Positions 25,185 through 32,037 of a stretch of DNA of 48,874 nt are shown in pieces. The DNA is taken from NCBI GenBank assembly GCA_018265615.1, contig JABLYX010000038.1, positions 1 to 48,874 of the forward strand. The letters run 5' to 3'. A program made the translations under genes and the position numbers. This DNA comes from Lentisphaeria bacterium (GTDB lineage: Bacteria > Verrucomicrobiota > Lentisphaeria > Victivallales > Victivallaceae). Under the pieces are notes generated by a model. It was not told where the DNA came from. It did not search any database and saw nothing but the letters and a program-made list of their open reading frames with translations. Positions within the stretch are counted from its first letter, which is position 1; every line of letters starts with the position of its first letter.

Positions 25185-26294
25185 CTACAGTTCGGGCGGG
25201 AGCTCTCTGACGCTTTCGCGCTGAATCAGGTGCAGCGGAAACAGGAACAGGCGCTTCTCCGGCTGCTTCCGCCCCGCCGCGATATCGACGGCCAGCTCGT
25301 TCATCGCCTGGTAGTCGCACTCCACCACCGACAGGCGCGGCAGCACATAGCGGCAGAAGGTGCGGTCGCCTTCGGCGATCAGGCTGATTTCGTCGGGCAC
25401 ACGCACTCCGAGCTCCGTCAGCGTCTGCAGCACCGCCATGGCGCAGGAGCCGGAGGTCACGATGAGGGCGGTCAGCCCGAGCTGCCGGATCCCGTCGAAA
25501 TTCCTCCGCACAAGCTCCTGCACGGCGTCCATGGAATTCTCCCACGGATTGATGTTCGTCGAAAAGGTCGTTTCGGGGCCGAAGGGGATGCCCGCGAGTT
25601 TCAGGCGCCGGGCCACGCTCCTGAGCGAGATGGTGTTCGCATCGTTGTTCGGCTCGCCGCGGATGAATCCGATGCGCCGGTGGCCGTTGCGCAGCAGCAC
25701 CTCGGCCATCAATGTCCCGCGGTCGACCGGATCGGGGAGCAGCCGGTAGATGTTCTCCGGAGCGTTTTCATACAGCTTCGCACATTCGTAGAGGATGACC
25801 GGTATTCCGAGCCCCGACAGCTCGCCGAGCTCCTCGTCGGAGAGCTTGTCCGCGCCGAATTTGATGATCAGCCCCGCGCAATCGGGCTGTGCTTTGACGA
25901 ATTTCACGATTTCCGCCGCCCGCGTCTCCCGGTTGATCTTGCAGTTGACGGCACGGATGCCGGTCTGGCGGCAGTATTGTTCGATGCCGTAGATCTTCCG
26001 CCAGATTCCCTCGTCGGGAAAATCGGTGTAGGCCACGACGACCGACGCCTCCCGCGGAAGATCGCAGATCCTTCCGATGGCGACCGGATTGCGGTTGACC
26101 GAAATCCCGATTCCCGGGCGCCGGATAATGATATTGTCGTTTTCGAGCTCCGCCAGCGCCCGGTTGACGGTCGCGAGGGAAACCCGGAATTTCTCCATCA
26201 GCTGCCGCACCGAGGGCATCCGCTCGACCGATTCCGGGCGGCGCGCCTCCTCCAGCAGGAATTCTTTCACTACTTCATATTTCAATTGTGCCAT
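25185..26294 (-). CDS. GntR-type transcriptional regulator with LacI-like sugar-binding domain
   Basis: A 369-residue regulator of the same build as the cassette 1 regulator. The winged helix spans 1-72 (MPSVRQLMEKFRVSLATVNR, RRPGIGISV), and the rest is a LacI/periplasmic-binding-like domain (AGLIIKFGADKLSDEELGEL, RIGFIRGEPNNDANTISLR, ALIVTSGSCAMAVLQTL). It should bind a sugar and control the pseudopilin and hydrolase genes downstream. Identity to the first regulator is low by eye, so the two are not a recent duplication. No clear ribosome binding site precedes ATG 26294. A short dyad lies 26-39 bases upstream. Confidence 0.9.
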   Translation of the reverse strand: MAQLKYEVVKEFLLEEARRPESVERMPSVRQLMEKFRVSLATVNRALAELENDNIIIRRPGIGISVNRNPVAIGRICDLPREASVVVAYTDFPDEGIWRKIYGIEQYCRQTGIRAVNCKINRETRAAEIVKFVKAQPDCAGLIIKFGADKLSDEELGELSGLGIPVILYECAKLYENAPENIYRLLPDPVDRGTLMAEVLLRNGHRRIGFIRGEPNNDANTISLRSVARRLKLAGIPFGPETTFSTNINPWENSMDAVQELVRRNFDGIRQLGLTALIVTSGSCAMAVLQTLTELGVRVPDEISLIAEGDRTFCRYVLPRLSVVECDYQAMNELAVDIAAGRKQPEKRLFLFPLHLIQRESVRELPPEL

Positions 26295-26319
26295 GGGAAT
26301 GCCGTGTTTATTTTTCCAT

Positions 26320-26333
26320 ATTGCTGCTGCAAT
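26320..26333. promoter_or_regulatory. Candidate operator dyad before the second regulator
   Basis: ATTGC (26320-26324), a 4-base spacer, and GCAAT (26329-26333). It lies between the third pseudopilin gene and the second regulator, close to the regulator start. A weak TAGTAT -10-like box lies just upstream on the minus strand. The arms are short, so chance is possible. Confidence 0.3.
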
Positions 26334-26403
26334 GCTTGTTTCATACTATGGCCTGCTCCTGCGGAAAATACAATATTCCGATTCCGTTTCCGGCCGATTT
26401 TAC

Positions 26404-27111
26404 TCAGAGCAGGTGCCCGGCGGAACCGTTGAAGTCGGACAGGATCTTCTGCTTCGTCACCGACTCGGAGTGCCCGTCGGCCATCATGACGTTGGCATTA
26501 TGGTTGCTTTTGTGCGCAAACCGCATTTTATACGTGTGGCCGACATCGACATAGGAGAAAACCATCGCCATGGTGTCTCCGAGGCTGTTGACCGCTTCGC
26601 TGAAGATGATCTGCTTTGACGGATTCCGGATTTTCGTCACATGCCAGATCGTGCGTGCCGATACAGGAGTGCCGGAGCTGGCCGTGTAGCCGTCGAATTC
26701 CGGCGTATACCCGTCCGGCCGGAAGATTCCGTAGGTGAGCCAGGTGGTTTCGAACTTATTGCCGTACTGCGGCGCGTCCGGGCAGGCGAGGATCCAGGTC
26801 GCACCCTTCGTCGGCTGAGGCAGGTAGTTGCCGTCGATCAGCGTTTGCGCCCACGGAGTGGCCCAGTCCTTCTGATAACCCGGCGTGATGAAGTTGTTCG
26901 AGTCTCCCATGTACATCCCCTGAAGCGTGCCGAGCTGTTTGAGGTTGTTGATGCAGGTCGTGCTGCGCGCCGCCGCCCGCGCCTGGTTCAGCGCCGGCAG
27001 AAGCATCGCGGCGAGGATTGCGATGATCGCAATCACAACCAACAGCTCGATCAATGTAAAGTATTGATGCTCAACAACCGGCATGTGATGCTTGCGGTTC
27101 TGGTTCGGCAT
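26404..27111 (-). CDS. Pseudopilin-like protein (type II secretion G family)
   Basis: A 235-residue protein. After a 17-residue polar leader (MPNQNRKHHMPVVEHQY) comes FTLIELLVVIAIIAILAA and MLLPALNQARAAA. Glu is in place 5 residues after the expected cut, but the residue before the cut is Tyr. The ectodomain has CINNLKQLGTLQGMYMGDS, ACPDAPQ and, near the end, NANVMMADGHSES, a close relative of the H-X9-DG motif. Start at ATG 27111 with AAGGAG 7 bases upstream. The gene precedes the second regulator by 109 bases. It may be the first gene of cassette 2 or a unit of its own; the long leader upstream (27112-27430) has its own promoter. Confidence 0.9.
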   Translation of the reverse strand: MPNQNRKHHMPVVEHQYFTLIELLVVIAIIAILAAMLLPALNQARAAARSTTCINNLKQLGTLQGMYMGDSNNFITPGYQKDWATPWAQTLIDGNYLPQPTKGATWILACPDAPQYGNKFETTWLTYGIFRPDGYTPEFDGYTASSGTPVSARTIWHVTKIRNPSKQIIFSEAVNSLGDTMAMVFSYVDVGHTYKMRFAHKSNHNANVMMADGHSESVTKQKILSDFNGSAGHLL

Positions 27112-27140
27112 GGTGCAACTCCTTTTGTTGAATAAGGTTT

Positions 27141-27160
27141 TCCGGCCTCTGGAGGCCGGA
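27141..27160. repeat. Near-perfect palindrome in the leader
   Basis: TCCGGCCTC (27141-27149) and GAGGCCGGA (27152-27160) are complementary with only TG between them. It lies 30 bases before the pseudopilin start codon, just upstream of the ribosome binding site. It could be a protein-binding site or an mRNA hairpin. Confidence 0.6.
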
Positions 27161-27211
27161 TTGTTTGATCTGCTTTTTCAGCGTTATTCCTGTTAAAATG
27201 TCGTGGGATTC

Positions 27212-27235
27212 GCGGGGGAATACATTTTCCCCCGC
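27212..27235. repeat. Strong hairpin in the leader
   Basis: GCGGGGGAA (27212-27220) pairs with TTCCCCCGC (27227-27235) around a 6-base loop, giving 9 perfect pairs. No T-run follows on the minus strand, so it is not a standard terminator. Confidence 0.6.
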
Positions 27236-27354
27236 ACCCCGATTTCTCGCACTCATGTAACGGGCGCGGGTCCGCGGGCTGCTTCCTTCCCGGTCGCGGC
27301 GGCCGCTCCGCATTTTTTCCGGCCGGTGCGATTCGCCCTTTTATCCCATTTCGA

Positions 27355-27387
27355 AACAATGTATCAGAGAATATGAAGTGCATTGTT
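27355..27387. promoter_or_regulatory. Inverted repeat downstream of the leader promoter
   Basis: AACAATG (27355-27361) and CATTGTT (27381-27387) form a dyad with a 19-base spacer. It begins 8-15 bases past the predicted transcript start of the 27402-27430 promoter. GTATC and GATAC copies lie next to it. This suits an operator for a dimeric regulator. Confidence 0.4.
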
Positions 27388-27401
27388 GCGATACGGTATA
27401 T

Positions 27402-27430
27402 ATTATGACGCATCCTGCCGGAAAAAGCAA
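27402..27430 (-). promoter_or_regulatory. Promoter reading toward the third pseudopilin
   Basis: On the minus strand TTGCTT (27430-27425), 17 bases, CATAAT (27407-27402). The -10 matches at 5 of 6 and the -35 keeps TTG. Confidence 0.55.
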
Positions 27431-27487
27431 GAGGGAGAGCGTTATTTTTTCATGAAAATTCGGAAAAAAACAGGAGATGGAGAGGAA

Positions 27488-27730
27488 TTATTTCGGTTTC
27501 CGGATCAGGAGCAGCATCATGAGCGCGACGATCACAGCCGCCGCGAAACCCGCCTGCTCATTGTAGAAACAGGCGCAGGCTCCGCCGGCGATTGCCGCCG
27601 GGAGGAAGATCAGCATCAGCGTGAAGATGCACCCGGCGATCTTGATGCCGAGTGTGATGATGATGACCAGCGCCAACGCCGCCCCTGCGGCGATGAGCAC
27701 GGTTGTCGCGTCGATTGTCTGTAAATCCAT
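27488..27730 (-). CDS. Small hydrophobic membrane protein
   Basis: An 80-residue protein with two to three membrane segments (TTVLIAAGAALALVIIITLG, then CIFTLMLIFLPAAIAGGACA, then FAAAVIVALMMLLLI) and a short basic end (RKPK). I do not recognise a family. It has a good promoter at 27767-27795, so it is probably expressed as a single gene. It lies downstream of the zinc-ribbon membrane protein gene on the same strand, 84 bases away. Start at ATG 27730, with GGAG close upstream. Confidence 0.7.
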   Translation of the reverse strand: MDLQTIDATTVLIAAGAALALVIIITLGIKIAGCIFTLMLIFLPAAIAGGACACFYNEQAGFAAAVIVALMMLLLIRKPK

Positions 27731-27766
27731 TCGCTCCGGTGCCGTCCTGATTGATGTCGAAGCCTT

Positions 27767-27795
27767 ACTATATCCCCGCCGCGTCTTTTCCGCAA
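27767..27795 (-). promoter_or_regulatory. Promoter for the small membrane protein
   Basis: On the minus strand TTGCGG (27795-27790), 17 bases, TATAGT (27772-27767). The -10 matches at 5 of 6. It would start about 30 bases before ATG 27730. Confidence 0.65.
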
Positions 27796-27814
27796 GCCGG
27801 ATTCCGGAGGAATA

Positions 27815-28777
27815 TCACTTCTCTTCCCGGTACGGGCGTTCGCCGCAGAACACGCAGCGCGCCCGACCCGCCCGGAGCGGAACTCCGCAGAAGGGGCAGC
27901 GCAGGGGGGCTCCGATCGCCCTCAGGCGCCTGCTGTTCAGCGCCGCCGCCGTGCTCAGAACCAGGAGCGCGAGCAGTGCGGGCGGAAGGAGCAGGAAAGG
28001 AATCCGGACATACGGGATCAGCAGGAGCGCAAGTGCCGTGAGGCCGGTGAGAAGCAGCGCGGCTGCTGACGCCGAACGCCGGTTTTCCCGCAGGACGCGG
28101 CGATAGGCCGGCTCCGGCGGAAGCTCCGGCGGCCGCGGGTTCCGGTGGAACACGCACAGCTGCCGCCCGCACTCGGAGCAGCGGGCGGTGTGCCGCAGGA
28201 GCATGAGGTCCAGCTCGCCGCCGCACTCCGGGCAGATCAGCGGAAAGGGGCGGATCCCGCGCAGGAACGTGAACGGCGCCAACAGCGCCCCGAGCGCGAT
28301 CCCGCAGAGCAGCAGGAGGTTCCCGGCGTCCCCCTCCCGCACCTCCGTGCGGCTCGCGAGAAACAGGAGGACGAGCGCGGAAACCGCGAAGAAGAGGAGG
28401 GGCGGGAGCCGTTTTCCGCACCGGAGGTCCAGGCGCTCCGGCAGCTCCCCCGGTTCCCCGTCCGGCTCAAGCACGCTCTCCCCGCAGGAAGGGCAGCGAT
28501 GGGTGGCGGTCACCTGCCTGAGCCGGGCCGGGAACGGCCTGCCGCATTCCGGGCAGCGGAACTGCTGAAGGCTGCGCCGCCTGAGGAAAAAGGAGAGGAG
28601 CAGAAACAGCACGGCCGGAGTCAACAGCAGCATCGCAAGCGTCTCCGCCCGCAGCCGCGCGGCGAAACCCGCAAGCAGGATCAGGTATGCCGCACAGCTC
28701 CAGCCCGCCGCGAGCAGGAAAATCCGTTCGCGCTTCCGGCGGCGGTTTGCGGCTTCCGTGAACTCTGAGAGCTTCAT
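27815..28777 (-). CDS. Polytopic membrane protein with three zinc ribbons
   Basis: A 320-residue protein in which about six membrane segments alternate with three zinc-ribbon pairs. Ribbon 1 has CPEC at 75-78 and CPSC at 95-98. Ribbon 2 has CPEC at 182-185 and CSEC at 200-203. Ribbon 3 has CPFC at 294-297 and CVFC at 308-311. Hydrophobic segments lie at about 19-40, 46-65, 124-142, 152-173, 238-255 and 258-277, so all three ribbons would face the same side of the membrane. The ATG (28777) overlaps the amidohydrolase stop as ATGA. I know no named family with this layout; the function is unknown. Confidence 0.8.
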   Translation of the reverse strand: MKLSEFTEAANRRRKRERIFLLAAGWSCAAYLILLAGFAARLRAETLAMLLLTPAVLFLLLSFFLRRRSLQQFRCPECGRPFPARLRQVTATHRCPSCGESVLEPDGEPGELPERLDLRCGKRLPPLLFFAVSALVLLFLASRTEVREGDAGNLLLLCGIALGALLAPFTFLRGIRPFPLICPECGGELDLMLLRHTARCSECGRQLCVFHRNPRPPELPPEPAYRRVLRENRRSASAAALLLTGLTALALLLIPYVRIPFLLLPPALLALLVLSTAAALNSRRLRAIGAPLRCPFCGVPLRAGRARCVFCGERPYREEK

Positions 28778-29580
28778 CGCCGCGCTCCTTCCCCGCCGGG
28801 TTTCAGGAGCCCGGCGGCGTTCCTGTGGAAAATCAGCTCCCGTTCCTCCGGCGTGAGCGGCAGCGAACGGATGAATCCGACCTGCTCCTTCTGGCCGTAC
28901 CACGGTGAATCCGTGCCGAAGAGGATCCGCTCCGCGCCGTGGGCCCGGATGATCCTGGTCAGCTGCTCCGATCCGATATACTCCGGCGAGGCCATCGCGA
29001 GATCGAGGTAGACCGGCAGCCCCGCGACATATTTCTCCACATCGTCCCACATCGCCATGCCGCCGAGGTGCGCGAGGACCAGCCGGAGCCCCGGAAAACG
29101 GCGGTGGAACTCCGCGAGCTTCTCCGGGTCGCTGTGCCAGGGGGGCTCGTACATCGCATCCCACCCCGCGTGCGTGACGACGAAGAGCCCGAGCTCTTCA
29201 CAGCGCTCCCACACCGGGAAGAGGCGCTCCTCGTCGAACCGGAAGCGCTGGTATTCCGGATGCACCTTGATCCCCGGCAGCCCCGCCGCCGCGACCGCGC
29301 CGAGCGTCGCGAGCGGCTCCGGCTCGTCCGGGTGGATTCCACCGGTCATGACGACGGGCGGCCGGTTCTCACGGGCCGCCCATGCGTTGATTCCCGCGCT
29401 GTTGCCGGGCGCGTTCACGACGGTCAGCGCCACGGCGAGGTCGATCCCGGCTTCGCGCATCGACGCTTCGAGGCCGGCGCGGGTCCCGTCCGAGTAAGAG
29501 CCGATCTTTCCGGCGCAGGCTTCGATCGCCTTCGGGGCGACCTTGTCCGGGTAGAAATGTGCGTGGAAGTCGATGATCAT
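28774..29580 (-). CDS. Amidohydrolase-related metal-dependent hydrolase
   Basis: A 268-residue TIM-barrel protein of the amidohydrolase 2 type (ACMSD/uronate-isomerase-like relatives). Metal and catalytic residues are visible: His6 and His8 (DFHAHFYP), His107 (GIKVHPEYQ), His137 (VVTHAG), His171 (LAHLGG) and Asp224 (LFGTDSPW). The reaction could be hydrolysis or decarboxylation of a small molecule. The start at ATG 29580 must be right, because the HAH motif follows at once. Yet no ribosome binding site precedes it and a terminator-like hairpin ends 8 bases upstream. It is translationally coupled to the zinc-ribbon protein gene. Confidence 0.87.
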   Translation of the reverse strand: MIIDFHAHFYPDKVAPKAIEACAGKIGSYSDGTRAGLEASMREAGIDLAVALTVVNAPGNSAGINAWAARENRPPVVMTGGIHPDEPEPLATLGAVAAAGLPGIKVHPEYQRFRFDEERLFPVWERCEELGLFVVTHAGWDAMYEPPWHSDPEKLAEFHRRFPGLRLVLAHLGGMAMWDDVEKYVAGLPVYLDLAMASPEYIGSEQLTRIIRAHGAERILFGTDSPWYGQKEQVGFIRSLPLTPEERELIFHRNAAGLLKPGGEGARR

Positions 29581-29587
29581 GGCTGAT

Positions 29588-29620
29588 AAAAAAGGCGGTG
29601 CCGGAAACTCCGGCCCCGCC
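29588..29620 (-). terminator. Intrinsic terminator after the reductase gene
   Basis: On the minus strand a stem (29620-29609 with 29605-29594, one G-A mismatch, 3-base loop) is followed by six T (29593-29588). It lies about 30 bases after the stop of the 29650-30813 gene and directly before the amidohydrolase start at 29580. Confidence 0.8.
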
Positions 29621-29649
29621 TCTGCTGTTCTGTTCTGACGGCGGCGCCG

Positions 29650-30813
29650 TTACTTTTCGACCGGCGCGCCCATCGGAGTGTTCGCGAGCTTCTGGAGCCA
29701 CTCGACTTTCGGGAAGTAATCCTTGTAGTAGGAGCGGATCAGGACCTCAAGCCCCTTCGTGCCGTACTCCCAGTCGAGGATCCCGTCGCCGAGCGCCTTG
29801 CGCACGTTGCTCTGGTCGAAGACGATGTCCGACGAGAAATACGGGAAGAGGTCGCCGAGGAAGCGGCTCATGAGCTTGTTGTCGCGGTTCGGCAGCTCTT
29901 CGTTCGGGTCGATCGAAACGCCTTCGAGCCGCAGCACGCCGCAGACCGCCTCCTGGATCTGGTTCGTGGTCAGCGGGCTTTCGCCGGTCACGTGGTAGGC
30001 GGTGTTCGTCACGGGCTGCTGGAAGAGCGCGGTGATCGCCTCCTGCACATAGTCGATCGGGACGAAGTAGACGTGCTCGGACGGAATCGTCGCGAAGTTG
30101 ATGCCGAGGTTGACCGGCTGCACGTGCGGGACCCCGAGCTTCGAGCAGCGGTGGCTCTTGAGCTTGCCGAGGAATTCGAGGATGCGGTAGAACGCGAGCG
30201 GCTTGCGGATCCGCCCGTCGGAGCGGCGGCCGGTGATGATCGACGGACGGTAGACCGTGAACGGGATCCCCGACTCGCGCACAAGCATTTCCGCCCTGTA
30301 CTTGCTCTCTTCGTACGGATTGTTGAAGCCGCTGTCGAGCGGCCTGTCTTCGATCGCGGTCCCGATCAGCTTGCCGGCGATGTAGGCGGTTCCGACATAG
30401 TGGAATTCATCGACCTTCAGCAGTTTGGCCAGCTCGACGACGTTCTTCGTCCCCTGATAGTTGATCCGGTAGGTCCTGCCGGTCGGATCCTGGCCGAGGT
30501 TCACGTCGGCCGCGCAGTGGAAGACCGCGTTCACGCCCTTGAGCAGCGGGTTTTTCGCCATCTCAGCCGGGTCGAGGTCGACCACGTCGCCTTCGATGAC
30601 CTGAACCCTGGAGAGAATCCGGTCGGCCAGCTCCGGGCAGCCGTCGAACCTGCATTCATCACGGATGATCTCCTCGGTTCTCTGCTGCGCGCTTTTCACC
30701 GGGCTTTTGCGTGCAAGACAGACGAATTCGCAGTCCTGGCGCTCACGGAGCAAAGCCACCACGAAGGCGCTGCCGACGAGACCGGTGATGCCGGTCAAAA
30801 AGATTTTCTTCAT
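29650..30813 (-). CDS. NAD(P)-dependent epimerase/reductase (extended SDR, thioester-reductase-like)
   Basis: A 387-residue extended short-chain dehydrogenase. The Rossmann motif TGITGLVGSA lies at residues 7-16, the active-site YEESK at about 184-188 and HVTGESPLTTNQIQ in the C-terminal part. The opening (LARKSPVKSAQQR and VQVIEGDVVDLD) resembles thioester-reductase and fatty-acyl-CoA-reductase-like (male-sterility type) SDRs more than sugar epimerases. Start at ATG 30813. An earlier in-frame ATG lies near the promoter -10 and is unlikely. Substrate unknown. It has its own promoter (30871-30899) and terminator (29588-29620), so it appears to be a single-gene unit. Confidence 0.85.
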   Translation of the reverse strand: MKKIFLTGITGLVGSAFVVALLRERQDCEFVCLARKSPVKSAQQRTEEIIRDECRFDGCPELADRILSRVQVIEGDVVDLDPAEMAKNPLLKGVNAVFHCAADVNLGQDPTGRTYRINYQGTKNVVELAKLLKVDEFHYVGTAYIAGKLIGTAIEDRPLDSGFNNPYEESKYRAEMLVRESGIPFTVYRPSIITGRRSDGRIRKPLAFYRILEFLGKLKSHRCSKLGVPHVQPVNLGINFATIPSEHVYFVPIDYVQEAITALFQQPVTNTAYHVTGESPLTTNQIQEAVCGVLRLEGVSIDPNEELPNRDNKLMSRFLGDLFPYFSSDIVFDQSNVRKALGDGILDWEYGTKGLEVLIRSYYKDYFPKVEWLQKLANTPMGAPVEK

Positions 30814-30870
30814 AGGTCCCTGATCTTTTTCCTTTAAAACCCAAAGTTCAACGATTGCAAAATACTTTAG

Positions 30871-30899
30871 ACTATACACCGGAATGCGTGTGAATTCAA
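30871..30899 (-). promoter_or_regulatory. Sigma70-type promoter for the reductase gene
   Basis: On the minus strand TTGAAT (30899-30894), 17 bases, TATAGT (30876-30871). Matches are 4 of 6 and 5 of 6. A small palindrome, TTCAAGTTGAA (30895-30905), overlaps the -35. Confidence 0.7.
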
Positions 30900-30950
30900 G
30901 TTGAACGGTGAAAAAAAGTCCGCAGAACCCGATCCCGGGCGCTTTTTTAC

Positions 30951-30979
30951 TTGACTTTGGAGCAGGGAGGACATATCTT
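30951..30979 (+). promoter_or_regulatory. Promoter of the zinc-type ABC importer operon
   Basis: TTGACT (30951-30956), 17 bases, TATCTT (30974-30979). A perfect TATAAT (30982-30987) follows 8 bases later but has no well-spaced -35. Either could be used; the leader before ATG 31012 is short. Confidence 0.6.
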
Positions 30980-30989
30980 ATTATAATAA
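30978..30989. promoter_or_regulatory. Candidate metal-regulator operator
   Basis: TTATTATAATAA is a perfect 12-base palindrome overlapping the -10 region of the importer promoter. Its AT-rich form and position suit a Fur/Zur-family repressor site. The regulator is not in the window, so this is an inference. Confidence 0.45.
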
Positions 30990-31011
30990 CAGCTCATACA
31001 GGGGATTTGCC

Positions 31012-32031
31012 ATGCGATTCAGGGTTTTTCATATGGTTCCGGCGCTTCTGGCCGTTCTTTTCCTCGCGGGCTGCGGGGACGGGGAGAAGCATTCCGCGCC
31101 CGGCGGCCGCATGCTTGTCTACAGCGGGCTGCCGCCGGTCGCGTTTCTCGCGTCCGCGGTCGGCGGCGACCGGGTGGAGTCCCGTTCGATGCTGCCCGAG
31201 GGGCGCAGCCCGCACGACTACTCGCCCGGCCCGCGCGAGATCCGCGGCGCGGCCTCCGCGAAGCTTTTCTTTACGACCGGCATGAATTATGAGAACACGA
31301 TCAGCCGCCCGCTCGACCCGGCGCGGACGCGCGTGGTCGACGTCAGCGCGGGCGTCGAGCGGATTCCGTTCGACGGGGCCGGCTGCGACGATCCCTCGCA
31401 CCGTCACGAGGGCGCGGTCGTGCACGACCATGCGTGTGCGCACAGCCATGGGCCGGGTGAGGTCTGCACCCACGACCACGGCGGGCCGGAGGCCGCCTGC
31501 GACGCCTGTGCGAAGGATCACGCGCACGGCGCGTTCGATCCGCACGTCTGGCTCTCCGCCGGGAACGCGTCGGTCATCGCGGACAACATCGCAAAGGCGC
31601 TTTCCGGGGCGGATCCCGAAGGGGCCGCCGTCTACGCGGCGAATCTCGACGCGCTCAGGAAGAAGCTCGCCGAAAGCGGGGAGTATGCGAAAAAGGAGCT
31701 TGCACCCTATGCGGGCCGGGAGTTCTTCGTCTACCATCCGGCCTTCGGCTATTTCGCGAAGATGGTTGGGCTGAAGCAGTCCGCGATCGAGCTCGGCGGG
31801 CGCGAAGCGACGACCGGGCGGCTCTCGGAGATCATCAGGCGGGCCCGCGCCGGCGGCGTCAGGGTTGTCTTTGTGCAGCCGCAGTTCAATCCGACCAGCG
31901 CGCGCGCCCTGGGGAAGGCGATCGGCGGCAGGGTGGCCGGGCTCGACGCGCTCGCGTCGGACATCCCGGCGAACATCCGCGCGATGACCGATGCGCTGAA
32001 AGAGGGATTTTCCGCAGAGGGGGGGGAGTGA
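31012..32031 (+). CDS. znuA: Zinc-type ABC transporter substrate-binding lipoprotein
   Basis: A 339-residue cluster A-I metal-binding protein. The lipobox FLAGC gives a lipidated Cys21. The first metal-site His is His68 (SPHDYSPGP). A long His/Cys-rich loop spans about 125-172 (HRHEG, HDHACAHSHG, CTHDHGG, CDACAKDHAHG). Metal-site His178 (DPHVW) and a later FVYHPAFGYFA follow. The His-rich loop is typical of ZnuA and favours zinc over manganese. Ribosome binding site AGGGGAT 7 bases before ATG 31012. It is the first gene of an importer operon with the ATPase 6 bases downstream. Confidence 0.9.
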   Translation: MRFRVFHMVPALLAVLFLAGCGDGEKHSAPGGRMLVYSGLPPVAFLASAVGGDRVESRSMLPEGRSPHDYSPGPREIRGAASAKLFFTTGMNYENTISRPLDPARTRVVDVSAGVERIPFDGAGCDDPSHRHEGAVVHDHACAHSHGPGEVCTHDHGGPEAACDACAKDHAHGAFDPHVWLSAGNASVIADNIAKALSGADPEGAAVYAANLDALRKKLAESGEYAKKELAPYAGREFFVYHPAFGYFAKMVGLKQSAIELGGREATTGRLSEIIRRARAGGVRVVFVQPQFNPTSARALGKAIGGRVAGLDALASDIPANIRAMTDALKEGFSAEGGE

Positions 32032-32037
32032 CATCCG

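Larger units (their letters stand above)
27112..27487 (-). other. Gene-free leader region of the third pseudopilin
   Basis: This 376-base stretch has no credible gene. It holds a promoter (27402-27430) reading toward the pseudopilin at 27111, an inverted repeat near the predicted transcript start (27355-27387), a strong hairpin (27212-27235) and a 20-base near-palindrome (27141-27160). If the promoter is used, the pseudopilin mRNA has an untranslated leader of about 285 bases. Confidence 0.6.

Noticed and set aside
25134..25545. N-terminal extension of the second pseudopilin to 381 codons.
   Set aside because: The extra part is an off-frame reading of the regulator gene. The ATG at 25134 has a ribosome binding site and the expected class III start.
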